Source: Rubrobacteraceae bacterium
Lineage (GTDB): Bacteria; Actinomycetota; Rubrobacteria; Rubrobacterales; Rubrobacteraceae
DNA length: 14,305 bases
Direction of reading: 5' to 3'
NCBI GenBank assembly: GCA_030447045.1
Contig: JAUJMB010000027.1
Location: 1 to 14,305, forward strand
Shown here: positions 1-10,831 of the stretch, piece by piece
How the letters are laid out: each line of letters starts with the position of its first letter
How positions within the stretch are numbered: the first letter of the stretch is position 1
Position numbers and translations under genes: made by a program
The notes under the pieces: model-generated
Told to the model about the DNA's origin: nothing
Database searches by the model: none
The model's input: the letters and a program-made list of their open reading frames with translations, nothing else

Positions 1-288
1 GCGGCCCCCGCGGCGGAGGACGCGCCGGCGGGTGACCCCGTGGACGAGGGGCCCGCGTCCGAGGAGCCGGTGGCGACCGAGCCCGAGACGGAGCCGTCCA
101 CGGCCTCCGGCGGGACGAGCGGGGAGCCGGTCGATGGCGGTCCCGGGGCCGCGGACGAGGTGGAGCGGGAGGAGCCGACGCTCGCGGAGGAGAGCCGCTC
201 GCACGAGTTCTTCGACCGGGAGAACAGGGAAGAGGAGAAGGCCAGCAGGATCTCCCGCGCCAGCCGCTTCCTCCGCAGGCGTGGCTAG
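1..288 (+). CDS. C-terminal end of an acidic low-complexity protein, possibly DivIVA-like (5' truncated)
   Basis: The frame is open from the first base to the TAG at 286-288, so this is the last 95 residues of a gene that starts outside the window; an internal GTG at 40 is probably not the start. The sequence is rich in Glu, Asp, Pro, Gly and Ala and looks disordered. It then turns into a charged helical tail (about residues 60-95) that ends in a basic Arg cluster. No domain can be recognised. In many Gram-positive genomes the gene before a DUF167 gene is divIVA, whose product often carries such a tail, so a cell-pole or cell-division scaffold is plausible; this is an inference from context only. 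The stop overlaps the next gene's GTG start by 8 bases, suggesting co-translation. Confidence 0.6.
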   Translation, partial: AAPAAEDAPAGDPVDEGPASEEPVATEPETEPSTASGGTSGEPVDGGPGAADEVEREEPTLAEESRSHEFFDRENREEEKASRISRASRFLRRRG

Positions 289-586
289 CGGGCCCGTTGT
301 CGCCCGGGGCGACGGCGCCGTCGTCAGGCTGCGCGTCTCGCCCAACGCGAAGACCACGGGATTTCAGGGCCTCCACGGAGACGCGGCCATCAAGCTAAGG
401 GTCGCCGCCCCTCCCGCCGATGGCAAGGCCAACGCCGAGGTGGAGCGCTTCGTGGCCGAAAGGACCGGTGCGGCGCCTTCGAGGGTGCGGGTCGTGCGGG
501 GCCTCTCGGGGAGAGACAAGACCGTTTTCGTGGACGGCGTCGGCGCGGAGAGGGTGCGGGAGGTTCTCCGCTCGCGCCAGCGGTAG
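281..586 (+). CDS. DUF167 / UPF0235 (YggU-like) family protein
   Basis: A 101-residue protein starting at GTG 281. It has the family hallmarks: a beta strand with VRLRVSPNAKTTGF (about residues 14-27), then KLRVAAPPADGKANAEVERF (about 40-59), and a second half with VRVVRGLSGRDKTVFVDG (about 72-89). The PPxDGKAN motif and the S-G-R-x-K segment are the typical conserved parts. Length fits the family, which is usually about 75-110 residues. The biochemical function is unknown. The start is chosen because the family homology begins right after it and it overlaps the upstream stop; no good Shine-Dalgarno sequence is visible, so coupling to the upstream gene is likely. An in-frame opening further upstream codes only Arg/Ser-rich shadow sequence. 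The rluD-like gene begins 4 bases after its stop. Confidence 0.85.
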   Translation: MASGPVVARGDGAVVRLRVSPNAKTTGFQGLHGDAAIKLRVAAPPADGKANAEVERFVAERTGAAPSRVRVVRGLSGRDKTVFVDGVGAERVREVLRSRQR

Positions 587-590
587 CCGG

Positions 591-1475
591 GTGCCGTCTG
601 AGAGGTTCGAGGTTGGGCCGGGGGAGGCCGGGGAGCGGCTGGACCGGCTCGCCGCCGGGAGGCTAGACCTCAGCCGCAGCGCGGTGCGGCGCCTGCTGGA
701 CGGCGGGTCGTTGCTCGTGGGCGGCAGGCAGGAGAGCGCGTCCTACAAGGTGCGGGACGGGGAGATCGTCGAGGCCGACGTGCCGGACGAGGGACTGGCG
801 CCGGAGGAGATCCCCGTCCCCGTCGTGTTCGAGGACGAGTACCTGGTCGTGGTGAACAAGCCGGCCGGCCTCGTCGTGCATCCCGGCGCCGGCAACCCGT
901 CCGGTACGCTGGTCAACGCGCTGCTGGCGAGGGGCATCTCCGGGGGCGAGGACCCGTCCCGCCCTGGCGTCGTGCACCGCCTGGACAGGGACACGTCGGG
1001 GTTGATGGTCGTAGCCAAGGGCGAGGCGGCCTACTCGGGGCTCGTCGGCATGCTGTCCCGGCGGGAGGTCGGCCGGGTCTACCGGGCCGTCGTCGTCGGG
1101 ACGGGGTTGCCGGAGACGGGGACGGTGGACTCGCCCGTGGGTCGCGACCCGGACAACCCGACGCTGATGGCTGCCGGGGTTGGCAAGGAGGCCGTCACGC
1201 ACTTCGAGAAGCTCGCGGCGGAGTCGGGGGGGCACACGATGCTGCGGGTGCGCTTGGAGACGGGCAGGACGCACCAGATCCGGGTCCACCTCTCCGCCAT
1301 CGGTTACCCGGTCTACGCCGACCCCCTCTACGGGAAGCCCGTGCCAGGGCGCCGGCTCTGGCTCCACGCCGAAAGGCTCTCCTTCCGGCATCCCGTAACC
1401 GGCGAGCAGAGGGATTTCGAGGCCCCGATCCCGGAAGACCTGGAGCGGTCCGCGGCCTCCCTCGGCCTCGCCTGA
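591..1475 (+). CDS. rluD: RluD-like 23S rRNA pseudouridine synthase (RluA family)
   Basis: A 294-residue protein starting at GTG 591, 4 bases after the previous stop. Residues about 14-75 look like an S4 RNA-binding domain (ERLDRLAAGRLDLSRSAVRR). The catalytic domain follows with VVNKPAGLVVHPG (about 85-97) and the signature HRLDRDTSGLMVVAKG, in which Asp132 is the expected catalytic nucleophile. RLETGRTHQIRVHLSAIGYP near residue 222-241 is the third family motif. Enzymes of this group isomerise uridines of large-subunit rRNA during ribosome assembly in the cytoplasm. The exact target site cannot be told from sequence, so RluD is the family-level name. In-frame codons upstream of 591 lie inside the DUF167 gene and are not family-like. 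In many bacteria this gene sits just before pyrR, as it does here. Confidence 0.93.
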   Translation: MPSERFEVGPGEAGERLDRLAAGRLDLSRSAVRRLLDGGSLLVGGRQESASYKVRDGEIVEADVPDEGLAPEEIPVPVVFEDEYLVVVNKPAGLVVHPGAGNPSGTLVNALLARGISGGEDPSRPGVVHRLDRDTSGLMVVAKGEAAYSGLVGMLSRREVGRVYRAVVVGTGLPETGTVDSPVGRDPDNPTLMAAGVGKEAVTHFEKLAAESGGHTMLRVRLETGRTHQIRVHLSAIGYPVYADPLYGKPVPGRRLWLHAERLSFRHPVTGEQRDFEAPIPEDLERSAASLGLA

Positions 1476-1521
1476 ACCGCCCGGAGACACGATCCTGGAC
1501 GCCCGGGTCAGCGCGCGTTGG

Positions 1522-1567
1522 GAGGGGCCGTCGCGCCCGGTCCGGGTTCGGCGCTTGACGGCCCCTC
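1522..1567 (+). terminator. Long hairpin after rluD, probable terminator that contains the pyr -35 box
   Basis: GAGGGGCCGTC at 1522-1532 and GACGGCCCCTC at 1557-1567 form a perfect 11-bp inverted repeat. Inside it, GCGCC at 1533-1537 pairs with GGCGC at 1550-1554, with a two-base TT bulge, so the stem can reach 16 bp. It lies 46 bases after the rluD stop. There is no clean T-tract after it, only a mixed pyrimidine-rich stretch, so intrinsic termination is likely but not proven. It could instead be an operator dyad. Confidence 0.55.
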
Positions 1568-1583
1568 GGCGCTCTGTTAGCTT
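1555..1583 (+). promoter_or_regulatory. Candidate pyr operon promoter
   Basis: TTGACG at 1555-1560 matches a -35 box at 5 of 6 bases. TAGCTT at 1578-1583, after a 17-base spacer, fits the loose actinobacterial TAnnnT -10 pattern. Transcription would begin near 1590, giving a leader of about 50 bases that contains the PyrR hairpin. The -10 is weak, so the call is moderate. The -35 is embedded in the right arm of the rluD hairpin. Confidence 0.5.
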
Positions 1584-1609
1584 CTCCCTTTAGCAAGACC
1601 GACCTTTAA

Positions 1610-3098
<1,489 letters not shown>

Positions 3099-3102
<4 letters not shown>

Positions 3103-4409
3103 TCCCGCCCCGGACCAGACCGCCCGACCTCGTCGTCCGCCACGCCCGCGTCCTGGACCCCGGGACCGGATTGGACGGCGTAAGGGACGTCCGGATCACG
3201 GCCGGCACGATCTCCGAGGTCGGCGAGAACCTGCGCGGGACGCGCGAGCTCGACGCCGACGGGCTGCACCTCTTCCCCGGCTTCGTGGACGTCCACGCCC
3301 ACTGGCGCACCCCCGGCCGGGAGGACGAGGAGACCATCGAGAGCGGCTCCGCCTCAGCCGCGGCCGGCGGTTTCACCGGGGTCGTGATGATGCCGAACAC
3401 CGACCCCATAGTGGACAGCCCCGTCGTCGTGGGCGGCCTCGCCCGCAGGATAGAGAGGGAGTCCCGCGTCAGGGCGCGCATCTCCGCCGCGCTCCACATC
3501 GGCCTGAAGGGGGAGCGGCTCACGGAGATGCGGCTTCTGAAAGAAGCCGGGGCCTTCTGCGTCTCCGACGACGGGCTCGGGACCGCCTCGGCCGGGGTCT
3601 TGCGCAACGGGATGATGTACGCCCGGACCGCCGGGCTGCCCCTGATCCTGCACTGCGAGGACCACACCCTCGCCACGGGCGTCGTCCACGACGGCGTCGC
3701 CGCCTCCCTCGCCGGCATCCCCGGCTCCCCCGCGAGCGCCGAGGACGTCGCCACCGCCACGGCCCTGATCCTCGCCGCCGAGACGGGCGCTACGACCCAC
3801 ATAACCCACGTCTCGACCGCCCTCTCTGCGGCCCTGGTCGCCTTCTTCAAACCCCGCGCCGACGTCACCGCGGACACGACGCCGCACCACCTGACGCTCA
3901 CGGACGACCTGGTCTCCACCCTCGAAGGGCTCTACCGCGTCAACCCGCCCTTGCGCCCGGACGCCGACAGGGACGGCGTCGGCGAGGCGCTCCGGACCGG
4001 CGTGCTCGACTTCGTCGCGACGGACCACGCGCCGCACGCCCCGGAGGAGAAGGCCCTCCCGCTCGAGGAGGCCGCCCCCGGCTTTCTCGGCCACGAGACG
4101 GCGTTCGCGGCGCTCTACACGGCGCTCGTCCTGACGGGCGAGCTCACCCTCAGCAGGCTAGTCGAGGCGATGAGCTCGGCGCCGGGGCGCTGGGTCGGGG
4201 AGGGGGGGACACTTGCGGTTGGGGGGCCGGCGGACCTTGTGCTCGTGGACCTCTCGGAGCGCTGGACGGTGGATGCCGCGACCATGATCAGCCGCTCTAC
4301 GAACTCACCTTATCTAGGGGAGACCCTGACGGGCCGGGTGGTGGGTACTATAGTTGACGGAGAGTTGGTACACGACAGAACGGGAGCGCAACTTGGAACA
4401 CGAGGGTAG
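3099..4409 (+). CDS. pyrC: Dihydroorotase
   Basis: A 436-residue amidohydrolase that closes carbamoyl-aspartate to dihydroorotate. Metal ligands are visible: His66 and His68 in [10 protein letters not shown], His185 in HCED, His237 in THITHVST, and Asp309 in ATDHAPH; an SDDG motif sits near residue 156. MMPNTDP (about residue 91) is the usual substrate-binding segment. The typical HLREPG is HWRTPG here, which keeps the substrate-binding Arg but replaces the Glu and Leu. No bridging Lys is seen, as in other bacterial class I enzymes. GTG 3099 overlaps the pyrB TGA in a GTGA arrangement. An open frame continues far upstream in this phase, but it lies inside pyrB and reads as Arg/Pro-rich shadow. 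All ligands are present, so it should be active rather than a dead partner of PyrB. Confidence 0.95.
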
Positions 4410-5520
4410 CCGGCGTCAGGGGCGCAGCAGGGCGACGCTGGTGCTCGAGGACGGGAGCGTCTTTGTGGGCTGGACCTTCGCCGGCGACGGCGAGGTCGCC
4501 GGCGAGGTGGTCTTCACGACCAGCATGGTCGGCTACCAGGAGACGATCACCGACCCCTCCTACCGCGGCCAGATCGTGCTCTTCACCTACCCCCTCATCG
4601 GCAACTACGGCATGATCCCGGGCGACGAGGAGTCCCGCGACGTCCAGGCCGCCGCCGTCCTCGTCCGCGAGTACACCCCCTACCACAGCAACTGGGCGAG
4701 CGAGGAGTCCCTCGCCGCAACCCTCGACAGGGCCGGCGTCCTCGGTATCGAGGGCATGGACACCCGCGCCCTCACCCGGCGCATAAGGGACAGGGGTGCG
4801 ATGCGGGGCGTCATCTCCACGGTAGAGAGAGACCCGGGCGTGCTGCGCGAGAAGGCGAACGCCCACCCCTCGATGGTAGGCCTCGACCTCGCCTCCTCGG
4901 GCTCCGACCTGACCGAGCCGACCCTCATGCCGGCCCTCGGCGAGGAGCGGTGCCGCGTCGTGGCGCTCGATTATGGGGTCAAGGGCTCCATCTACAAGGA
5001 GCTAAGGAGCCGCGGCGCCACGGTGCTCGCGATGCCGGGCTCGACCGAGCCGGGGGAGATCCTGGCGTCCAACCCCGACGGTCTCTTTCTCTCCAACGGC
5101 CCGGGCGACCCGGCGGCCATGAAGCGGGCCGTCGACACCCTGCGGCCCGCGCTCGGCGAGGTGCCGGTCTTCGGGATCTGCCTCGGCCACCAGCTTCTCG
5201 GTCTGGCTTTGGGTTGCGAGACGTACAAGATGCCCTTCGGGCACCACGGGGCGAACCACCCGGTAAGGAACCTGGAGAACGGCCGCATCGAGATCACGAG
5301 CCAGAACCACGGCTTCTCCGTCCGCGAAGACTCGCTGCCAGAGGGCGTCGAGCTCACCCACCGCAACCTCTACGACGGCACCGTGGAGGGGATCTCCGCG
5401 CCCGAAAAGCGCGCCTGGAGCGTCCAGTACCACCCCGAATCGAGCCCAGGGCCGCGCGACTCCGGTTACCTCTTCGACGGGTTCGTGGATAGCGTCTCGC
5501 CGAAGGCGGTGGTCGGCTAA
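4393..5520 (+). CDS. carA: Carbamoyl-phosphate synthase small (glutaminase) subunit
   Basis: A 375-residue protein. The N-terminal CPSase small-chain domain (about 10-145) has the usual [20 protein letters not shown] and TYPLIGNYG. The class I glutamine amidotransferase domain follows, with nucleophile Cys263 in [10 protein letters not shown] and the His347/Glu349 pair in YHPESSPGP. It hydrolyses glutamine and passes ammonia to CarB. I chose TTG 4393 because GGGAG at 4382-4386 sits 6 bases upstream and the homology starts about 14 codons later. Another TTG at 4354 would add 13 residues not typical of the family. The gene overlaps the end of pyrC by 17 bases and ends 2 bases before carB. Confidence 0.94.
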   Translation: MEHEGSRRQGRSRATLVLEDGSVFVGWTFAGDGEVAGEVVFTTSMVGYQETITDPSYRGQIVLFTYPLIGNYGMIPGDEESRDVQAAAVLVREYTPYHSNWASEESLAATLDRAGVLGIEGMDTRALTRRIRDRGAMRGVISTVERDPGVLREKANAHPSMVGLDLASSGSDLTEPTLMPALGEERCRVVALDYGVKGSIYKELRSRGATVLAMPGSTEPGEILASNPDGLFLSNGPGDPAAMKRAVDTLRPALGEVPVFGICLGHQLLGLALGCETYKMPFGHHGANHPVRNLENGRIEITSQNHGFSVREDSLPEGVELTHRNLYDGTVEGISAPEKRAWSVQYHPESSPGPRDSGYLFDGFVDSVSPKAVVG

Positions 5521-5522
5521 AC

Positions 5523-8500
5523 ATGCCGCGCCGCGACGACATCGAGAAGATCCTGATAATAGGGTCCGGTCCCATCGTGATCGGGCAGGCCGCCGAGTTC
5601 GACTACTCGGGCACCCAGGCCTGCCGGGCCCTCCGCGACGAGGGCTACCGAGTCATCCTCGTCAACTCGAACCCCGCCACCATCATGACCGACCCCGAGG
5701 TCGCCGACGCCACCTACGTCGAGCCGCTCACGGTCGAGGCCGTCTCCGAGGTCCTCCGCAAGGAGCGCCCCGACGCGCTCCTCCCGACCCTGGGCGGGCA
5801 GACCGCCCTTAACCTCTCTATCGAGCTCGACGAAGCCGGCGTCCTCGCGGAGCTCGACGTCGAGCTCCTCGGCGCGTCCATCGACTCCATCCACAAGGCC
5901 GAGGACCGCCAGCTCTTCCACGACGCCATGACCAAGATCGGGCTCAAGGTCCCTCCCAGCCGCACCGTGAAGAGCTTCGAGGGGGCCGAGGAGCTGGCCG
6001 GCAGGATCGGCTACCCCCTCATCATCCGCCCGAGCTTCACCCTTGGCGGCAAGGGCGGCGCCACGGCCAACGACCACGCCGAACTCCGCCGCGCCGTCTC
6101 GGACGGCCTCGAGGCCAGCCCCGTCGGCTCCGTCCTCGTCGAGAAGAGCGTGGCCGGCTGGAAGGAGTTCGAGCTCGAAGTCATGCGCGACCTCGACGAC
6201 AACGTCGTAGTCATCTGCTCCATCGAGAACCTCGACCCCATGGGCGTCCACACCGGCGACTCCATCACCGTCGCCCCGGCCCAGACCCTCTCGGACCGCC
6301 AGTACCAGACCCTCCGCTCCGCTTCTATCCGCATAATACGAGAGATCGGGGTGAGCACCGGGGGTTCCAACATCCAGTTCGCGGTGGATCCGGAGAGCGA
6401 CGAGTTCTACGTGATCGAGATGAACCCGCGGGTGAGCCGGTCGAGTGCGCTGGCGAGCAAGGCGACGGGGTTCCCTATCGCGAAGATAGCGGCCAAGCTC
6501 GCGGTCGGGTACTCGCTCGATGAGATCCCGAACGACATAACGCGGGCGACGCCGGCGTCCTTCGAGCCCGCGCTGGACTACGTGGTCACCAAGATCCCGC
6601 GCTTCGCCTTCGAGAAGTTCCCTGGCGCCTCGCCCAGGCTCACGAGCAGGATGCACTCGGTGGGCGAGGTCATGGCGATAGGCCGGACCTTCACGGAGAG
6701 CCTGAGCAAGGCGATGGCGTCGCTGGAGGTGGACCCGCAGGACGTGAAGGCCGGGTTGGATGAGCCCGGGCCCTACAGGATCTTCGCCATCTTCGACGCG
6801 CTGCGGGCCGGGTTGGACATACGCGAGATCCACCAGCGCACCAGCATCGACCCGTTCTTTATAGCCACCATAGCCCGCATCGTGGCCGCGGAAGGCGCGA
6901 TCTCCATCCCCCTCGACGCCGAGGAGCTGCGCGAGCTGAAGCGGATAGGCCTCACCGACGACACCATCGCCGCCGCCTCCGCCACCTCCACGGAGGTCGT
7001 GCGCGGCGTGCGGCGGGCTTTAGGCGTCTCCCCGACCTACAAGGCCGTCGACACCTGCGCCGGCGAGTTCCCGGCCCAGACCCCGTACTTCTACTCGACG
7101 TATGAGGACGAGGACGAGGTGGTGCGCGGGGGGAACCCTTCCGTGGTGGTGCTCGGGAGCGGGCCGAACAGGATCGGGCAGGGCGTGGAGTTCGACTACG
7201 CCTGCGTCCACGCGAGCTACGCCCTCAAGGACGCGGGCTACGACTCGGTGATGGTCAACTCCAACCCCGAGACCGTCTCCACAGACTACGACGCCTCCAC
7301 CCGCCTGTACTTCGAGCCGCTCACCGCCGAGCACGCGCTCGAGGTGATCCGGCGCGAAAAGCCCCACGGCGTCATCCTGCAGTTCGGCGGCCAGAGCCCC
7401 CTGAAGCTCGCCCGCGAACTCGAAAGGGAGGGCGTGCCCATCCTCGGCACCTCCCCCGACGCCATAGACCTCGCCGAGGACCGCTCCCGCTTCGGGCGGC
7501 TGCTGGAAGACCTGGACATCCCGCACCCCCGCTTCGGCACGGCGACGACCCCGGCGGAGGCAACGGCGGTGGCGCGCGAGCTCGGCTACCCGGTCGTGGT
7601 GCGGCCCTCCTACGTGCTCGGCGGGCGCAGGATGGAGATCGTCTACAGCGACGACGACCTGGACCTGTACCTGAGGGCGGGTGCGGCGGCCAGCCCCACG
7701 CACCCTACCCTCGTGGACAAGTTCATGGAGGATTACGTAGAGGTAGACGTGGACGCCGTGTGCGACGGGGAGGAGGTCTTTGTCGGGGGGATCATGGAGC
7801 ACGTCGAGGAGGCCGGGGTTCACTCGGGCGACTCGTCGTGCGTCACGCCCCCGATCACGCTCCACAGCGCCCTTCTCGAGAGGATAGAGGACTACACCCG
7901 CCGCCTCGCCCTCGCCGTCGGCGTCGTCGGCCTGATGAACGTGCAGTTCGTCGTGCGCGGAGATGAGATCATGGTGATCGAGTGCAACCCCCGCGCCTCC
8001 CGCACGGTGCCGTTCATCTCCAAGGCGACCGGCGTCCCGCTCGCGAAGCTCGCGACCAGGGTCTCTTTAGGCGAGAAGCTGCGGGATATACGGCCGCATT
8101 CGTCGACAAACGGACACTTCTCCGTAAAGGCACCGGTCTTCCCGTTCGACCGCTTCGCGGACGTGGACCCCTTGCTGGGGCCCGAGATGCGCTCGACGGG
8201 GGAGGCGATGGGGATAGACCGGACCTTCGGGGGGGCTTTCGCCAAGGCGCTTATAGCGGCGGGGCAGACGTTGCCGGTCTCGGGGCGGGTGTACATCTCG
8301 GTCTCGAACAGGGACAAGCGGTCTGTGGTTCTTATAGCGCGGGCCTTCGCGGATCTGGGGTTCGAGATCTCGGCCAGCGAGGGAACGGCGGAGGTGCTCA
8401 AGAGCAACGGGCTCCCGGTGGTAGTGGTGCCGAAGATAGGCGAGGCCGGGGGCGACGTGCTCTCGCTCATAGAGGAGGGCGGGGTGGACCTGATCGTGAA

Positions 8501-8687
8501 CACCCCCTGGGGCCGCGGGGCGAGGACGGACGGGTACCTGATCCGGCGCAGGGCCCTCATGCACGGCGTCCCCTGCATAACTACCCTTGCCGGCTCCGCC
8601 GCCGCCGTCCAGGGCATCGAGGCCCGTATCCGGGGCGGAACCCGCCGCGTAAACAGCCTCCAGGGCCTCTACGCGACGCGCGCGTGA
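5523..8687 (+). CDS. carB: Carbamoyl-phosphate synthase large subunit
   Basis: A 1054-residue protein of normal length with the duplicated architecture. The first half begins [20 protein letters not shown] and has an ATP-grasp domain (about 130-325) containing [10 protein letters not shown] middle oligomerisation region follows, then a second copy beginning [18 protein letters not shown] and a second ATP-grasp domain (about 670-860) with SYVLGGRRM. The last 120 residues form an MGS-like allosteric domain ([20 protein letters not shown], then [17 protein letters not shown]), the region where UMP and other effectors bind in characterised enzymes. It makes carbamoyl phosphate from bicarbonate, two ATP and CarA-supplied ammonia. 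ATG 5523 is the only ATG start among the pyr genes here and lies 2 bases after carA. The stop overlaps pyrK by 4 bases. Confidence 0.97.
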   Translation: MPRRDDIEKILIIGSGPIVIGQAAEFDYSGTQACRALRDEGYRVILVNSNPATIMTDPEVADATYVEPLTVEAVSEVLRKERPDALLPTLGGQTALNLSIELDEAGVLAELDVELLGASIDSIHKAEDRQLFHDAMTKIGLKVPPSRTVKSFEGAEELAGRIGYPLIIRPSFTLGGKGGATANDHAELRRAVSDGLEASPVGSVLVEKSVAGWKEFELEVMRDLDDNVVVICSIENLDPMGVHTGDSITVAPAQTLSDRQYQTLRSASIRIIREIGVSTGGSNIQFAVDPESDEFYVIEMNPRVSRSSALASKATGFPIAKIAAKLAVGYSLDEIPNDITRATPASFEPALDYVVTKIPRFAFEKFPGASPRLTSRMHSVGEVMAIGRTFTESLSKAMASLEVDPQDVKAGLDEPGPYRIFAIFDALRAGLDIREIHQRTSIDPFFIATIARIVAAEGAISIPLDAEELRELKRIGLTDDTIAAASATSTEVVRGVRRALGVSPTYKAVDTCAGEFPAQTPYFYSTYEDEDEVVRGGNPSVVVLGSGPNRIGQGVEFDYACVHASYALKDAGYDSVMVNSNPETVSTDYDASTRLYFEPLTAEHALEVIRREKPHGVILQFGGQSPLKLARELEREGVPILGTSPDAIDLAEDRSRFGRLLEDLDIPHPRFGTATTPAEATAVARELGYPVVVRPSYVLGGRRMEIVYSDDDLDLYLRAGAAASPTHPTLVDKFMEDYVEVDVDAVCDGEEVFVGGIMEHVEEAGVHSGDSSCVTPPITLHSALLERIEDYTRRLALAVGVVGLMNVQFVVRGDEIMVIECNPRASRTVPFISKATGVPLAKLATRVSLGEKLRDIRPHSSTNGHFSVKAPVFPFDRFADVDPLLGPEMRSTGEAMGIDRTFGGAFAKALIAAGQTLPVSGRVYISVSNRDKRSVVLIARAFADLGFEISASEGTAEVLKSNGLPVVVVPKIGEAGGDVLSLIEEGGVDLIVNTPWGRGARTDGYLIRRRALMHGVPCITTLAGSAAAVQGIEARIRGGTRRVNSLQGLYATRA

Positions 8688-9418
8688 GGTTCCACACCGT
8701 GGAGATAGAGGACCGCCGCGAGCTCGGCGCCTACACCCTCCTCAGCTACCGCTGGCCCGGCGAAGGCGTGGAGCCTGGCCGTTTCGTGATGGCCCGTGCC
8801 GCCGGATACCCCGTCACGCTCGACCCCTTCCTCGCCCGCCCCTTCTCGTTCTACGACTTCGTGGACGGGGTGGCGAGCATACTCTTCGAGGTCAGGGGCC
8901 GCGGCACGGCGCTGCTGGACATGGCGACCGAGACGATAGAGGTCACGGACCCCCTCGGCAAGGGATTCGAGCTCGGCGCCGCAGACGGAAGGGCAGCACT
9001 CCTCGGCGGCGGCATCGGGGTCGCGCCGCTCAAGATACTGGGCAGGCGGCTCGCCGCCCTCGGCATCGCCCACGACGTATTCCTCGGCTTTCTCGACAGG
9101 AGGACCGCCGCCGTCGCCGACGACTTCCCCGCAGCGGCCGTCGCCACCATGGACGGGTCGGCTGGCACCCACGGCACCGTGCTGGACGCAGCCCGCAACC
9201 TCCGGGAGTATCCGGCCGTCTACGCCTGCGGCCCGAACGCGATGCTGGCCGCCGTCAAGAGCGCGGCGGGGACGGTGGGGCTCCGGCAGCTCTCCGTGGA
9301 GGAGCGGATGGGCTGTGGGAACGGGTCCTGCAACGGCTGCGTGGTGCCGGTTGACGGGGGATACGTCCGCTCCTGCGTAGAGGGCCCCGTCTTTCGGGCC
9401 GAGGTCCTCGCGTGGTAG
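8684..9418 (+). CDS. pyrK: Dihydroorotate dehydrogenase electron transfer subunit (PyrK)
   Basis: A 244-residue iron-sulfur flavoprotein subunit of the ferredoxin reductase superfamily. R52-P53-F54-S55 is the FAD-binding RPxS motif. [16 protein letters not shown] (about residue 107-122) and CGPNAML belong to the NAD-binding lobe. Near the end, Cys211, Cys216, Cys219 and Cys231 (spacing 4, 2 and 11) form the [2Fe-2S] site typical of PyrK. It passes electrons from PyrD's FMN to NAD+, making this a class 1B system. GTG 8684 overlaps the carB TGA as GTGA, and the stop overlaps the pyrD start. An open frame reaching back into carB is a shadow: it is Arg/Gly-rich and unlike PyrK. Confidence 0.93.
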   Translation: MRFHTVEIEDRRELGAYTLLSYRWPGEGVEPGRFVMARAAGYPVTLDPFLARPFSFYDFVDGVASILFEVRGRGTALLDMATETIEVTDPLGKGFELGAADGRAALLGGGIGVAPLKILGRRLAALGIAHDVFLGFLDRRTAAVADDFPAAAVATMDGSAGTHGTVLDAARNLREYPAVYACGPNAMLAAVKSAAGTVGLRQLSVEERMGCGNGSCNGCVVPVDGGYVRSCVEGPVFRAEVLAW

Positions 9419-10308
9419 TGCGGGAGAGGGCCGCGGGCGTGGACCTCTCGGTCGAGCTGTGCGGGATGACCCTGAGCACGCCGCTCGTCCCCGCCTCGGG
9501 GACGCTGGCGAAGGAGGCGCTCGGGGAGGTAGAGGGCGTCTACGGGGCCATCCTCCCCAAGACCACGACCCCCGCTGCCAGGGCCGGCAACCCACCACCG
9601 CGCGTCGCCGAGACGCCGGCGGGGATGGTCAACTCCATCGGGCTGCAGAACCCCGGCGTCGAGCGCTTCATGGAGGACCTCGACGCCTTCGACCTCGGCG
9701 TTCCCATCTTCGTCTCCGTGGCGGGGGAGACGGTCCGAGACTTCGCGGCCCTCTGCGAGAGGGTCTCCGAGGACGCCCGCGTGGCCGCCGTGGAGCTGAA
9801 CCTCTCCTGCCCGAACGTCGAGCACGGCGGTCTCACCTTCTGCGCCGGCCCGGCCGCCGTGGACGAGGTCGTCGCCGCCTGCCGCGCCGCCGCGCCCGCC
9901 AAGCCGCTCTTCGCCAAGCTCACCCACGAGGGGGTCGTCGGGAACGCCCGCGCGGCCGAGGCCGCCGGCGCCGACGCGCTCACGGTCATGAACACCATAC
10001 CGGCGTTGACCATAGACGCGAAGAGGCGCTCGGTGCTGGTGCGCGGCGGGCTCTCCGGCCCCGCCGTCAAGCCCGTGGCACTAAAGGCCGTCCACGACGT
10101 CGCCAGGACCGTCGGCGTGCCGATCCTCGGCGGCGGGGGCGTTACAGGCGGGACCGACGTGGCCGAGTTCATGCTCGCCGGGGCGACCGCGGTCCAGGTC
10201 GGCACGGCCAGCTTCGTCCGCGACCCGGCCGAGATCCTCGCAGAGTTCTCCGACTACCTGCGCGAGACCGGTATGGGAGCGGCGGAACTGACCGGCGCCC
10301 TCACATAA
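9412..10308 (+). CDS. pyrD: Dihydroorotate dehydrogenase, class 1B catalytic subunit
   Basis: A 298-residue FMN TIM-barrel enzyme that oxidises dihydroorotate to orotate. NPPPRVAETPAGMVNSIGLQ (residues about 62-81) and the active-site loop NLSCPNVEHGG with Cys133 are diagnostic. A Cys base, rather than the Ser of class 2 enzymes, together with the adjacent pyrK, marks class 1B. FMN phosphate binding is expected at GGGGVTGGTD and VQVGTA near the C-terminus. GTG 9412 has GAGG 7 bases upstream and overlaps the pyrK stop; GTG 9418 is an alternative two codons later. It is the last recognisable pyr gene of the operon; pyrF, often next, is absent. Confidence 0.95.
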   Translation: MVVRERAAGVDLSVELCGMTLSTPLVPASGTLAKEALGEVEGVYGAILPKTTTPAARAGNPPPRVAETPAGMVNSIGLQNPGVERFMEDLDAFDLGVPIFVSVAGETVRDFAALCERVSEDARVAAVELNLSCPNVEHGGLTFCAGPAAVDEVVAACRAAAPAKPLFAKLTHEGVVGNARAAEAAGADALTVMNTIPALTIDAKRRSVLVRGGLSGPAVKPVALKAVHDVARTVGVPILGGGGVTGGTDVAEFMLAGATAVQVGTASFVRDPAEILAEFSDYLRETGMGAAELTGALT

Positions 10309-10352
10309 CCACCTCGGGAGCGGCGGACCACGCCACCGCCTGATCGGCGGAA

Positions 10353-10799
10353 ATGTACCCCCATCTCTCTGGGCGCGGCAAGGTCAGGTCTCTGCTAAGG
10401 TCAGGATGCGTCTTCGTGGTCGACGAGTTCAGAAAGGAACACCTGGCCGACAGGGCCACCAGGGCCTTCTTCTACCACCAGCAGCTCTCCCTGCTCCACG
10501 CCGGCGGGAAGGTAAACGGGAGCGGAGGGCACCAGCCGGGCGGGGGCACTTTCGAGTCGTGGTACGCGCGTGTCACGGAGCATCGCGCCGCCATGCACGG
10601 AGAGGGAGAGGTCCTGGCGTCGCTCAAGGAGAGGTTCGTCACGCGGAGCCTGTCTTACAACCCCTACCTGTACCGTCAGGGGTTCGACACGGCGGTGAAG
10701 CCCCTGGAGCGCAAGCTCATCGCGGAAGGGGGCATCCAGCCCACCGGCCTGCGCTGGGTCGGGGTCCTCGAAGCGCCATCTCGAGGAGGCGCCCGCTGA
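10353..10799 (+). CDS. Hypothetical protein, unrecognised (148 residues)
   Basis: I do not recognise this protein. It begins at ATG 10353, 44 bases after pyrD, and reads like real protein rather than shadow: mixed hydrophobic, aromatic and charged residues, with stretches such as FVVDEFRKEHLADRATRAFF (about 21-40) and SYNPYLYRQGFD (about 108-119). There is a Gly-rich spacer near residues 51-66. No signal peptide or membrane segment is obvious. The ribosome binding site is weak; GGCGG at 10346-10350 is within a small hairpin. It occupies the place where pyrF is often found but has no phosphate-binding or KxxD-type motif of OMP decarboxylase. It may be read through from the pyr operon. A strong hairpin follows 33 bases downstream. 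It could be a lineage-specific gene or a fragment of a longer one. Confidence 0.5.
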   Translation: MYPHLSGRGKVRSLLRSGCVFVVDEFRKEHLADRATRAFFYHQQLSLLHAGGKVNGSGGHQPGGGTFESWYARVTEHRAAMHGEGEVLASLKERFVTRSLSYNPYLYRQGFDTAVKPLERKLIAEGGIQPTGLRWVGVLEAPSRGGAR

Positions 10800-10831
10800 A
10801 TCGTCCCGAAGAACGGTCCGGCGCCGGTCGC

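Noticed and set aside
32..280. In-frame extension of the DUF167 gene upstream of GTG 281
   Set aside because: It translates to an Arg/Ser/Pro-rich sequence typical of a shadow of the acidic frame it overlaps; family homology begins only after residue 281.
5517..6833. 438-residue open frame on the minus strand opposite carB
   Set aside because: It mirrors carB codons, is rich in Arg, Val, Gly and Asp with no recognisable motif, and has no regulatory context. Long antisense frames are expected in DNA this GC-rich.
10380..10405. Direct repeat AAGGTCAGG (10380-10388 and 10397-10405) as a regulator site
   Set aside because: Both copies are inside the coding part of the 148-residue ORF, and a 9-bp repeat alone is weak evidence.
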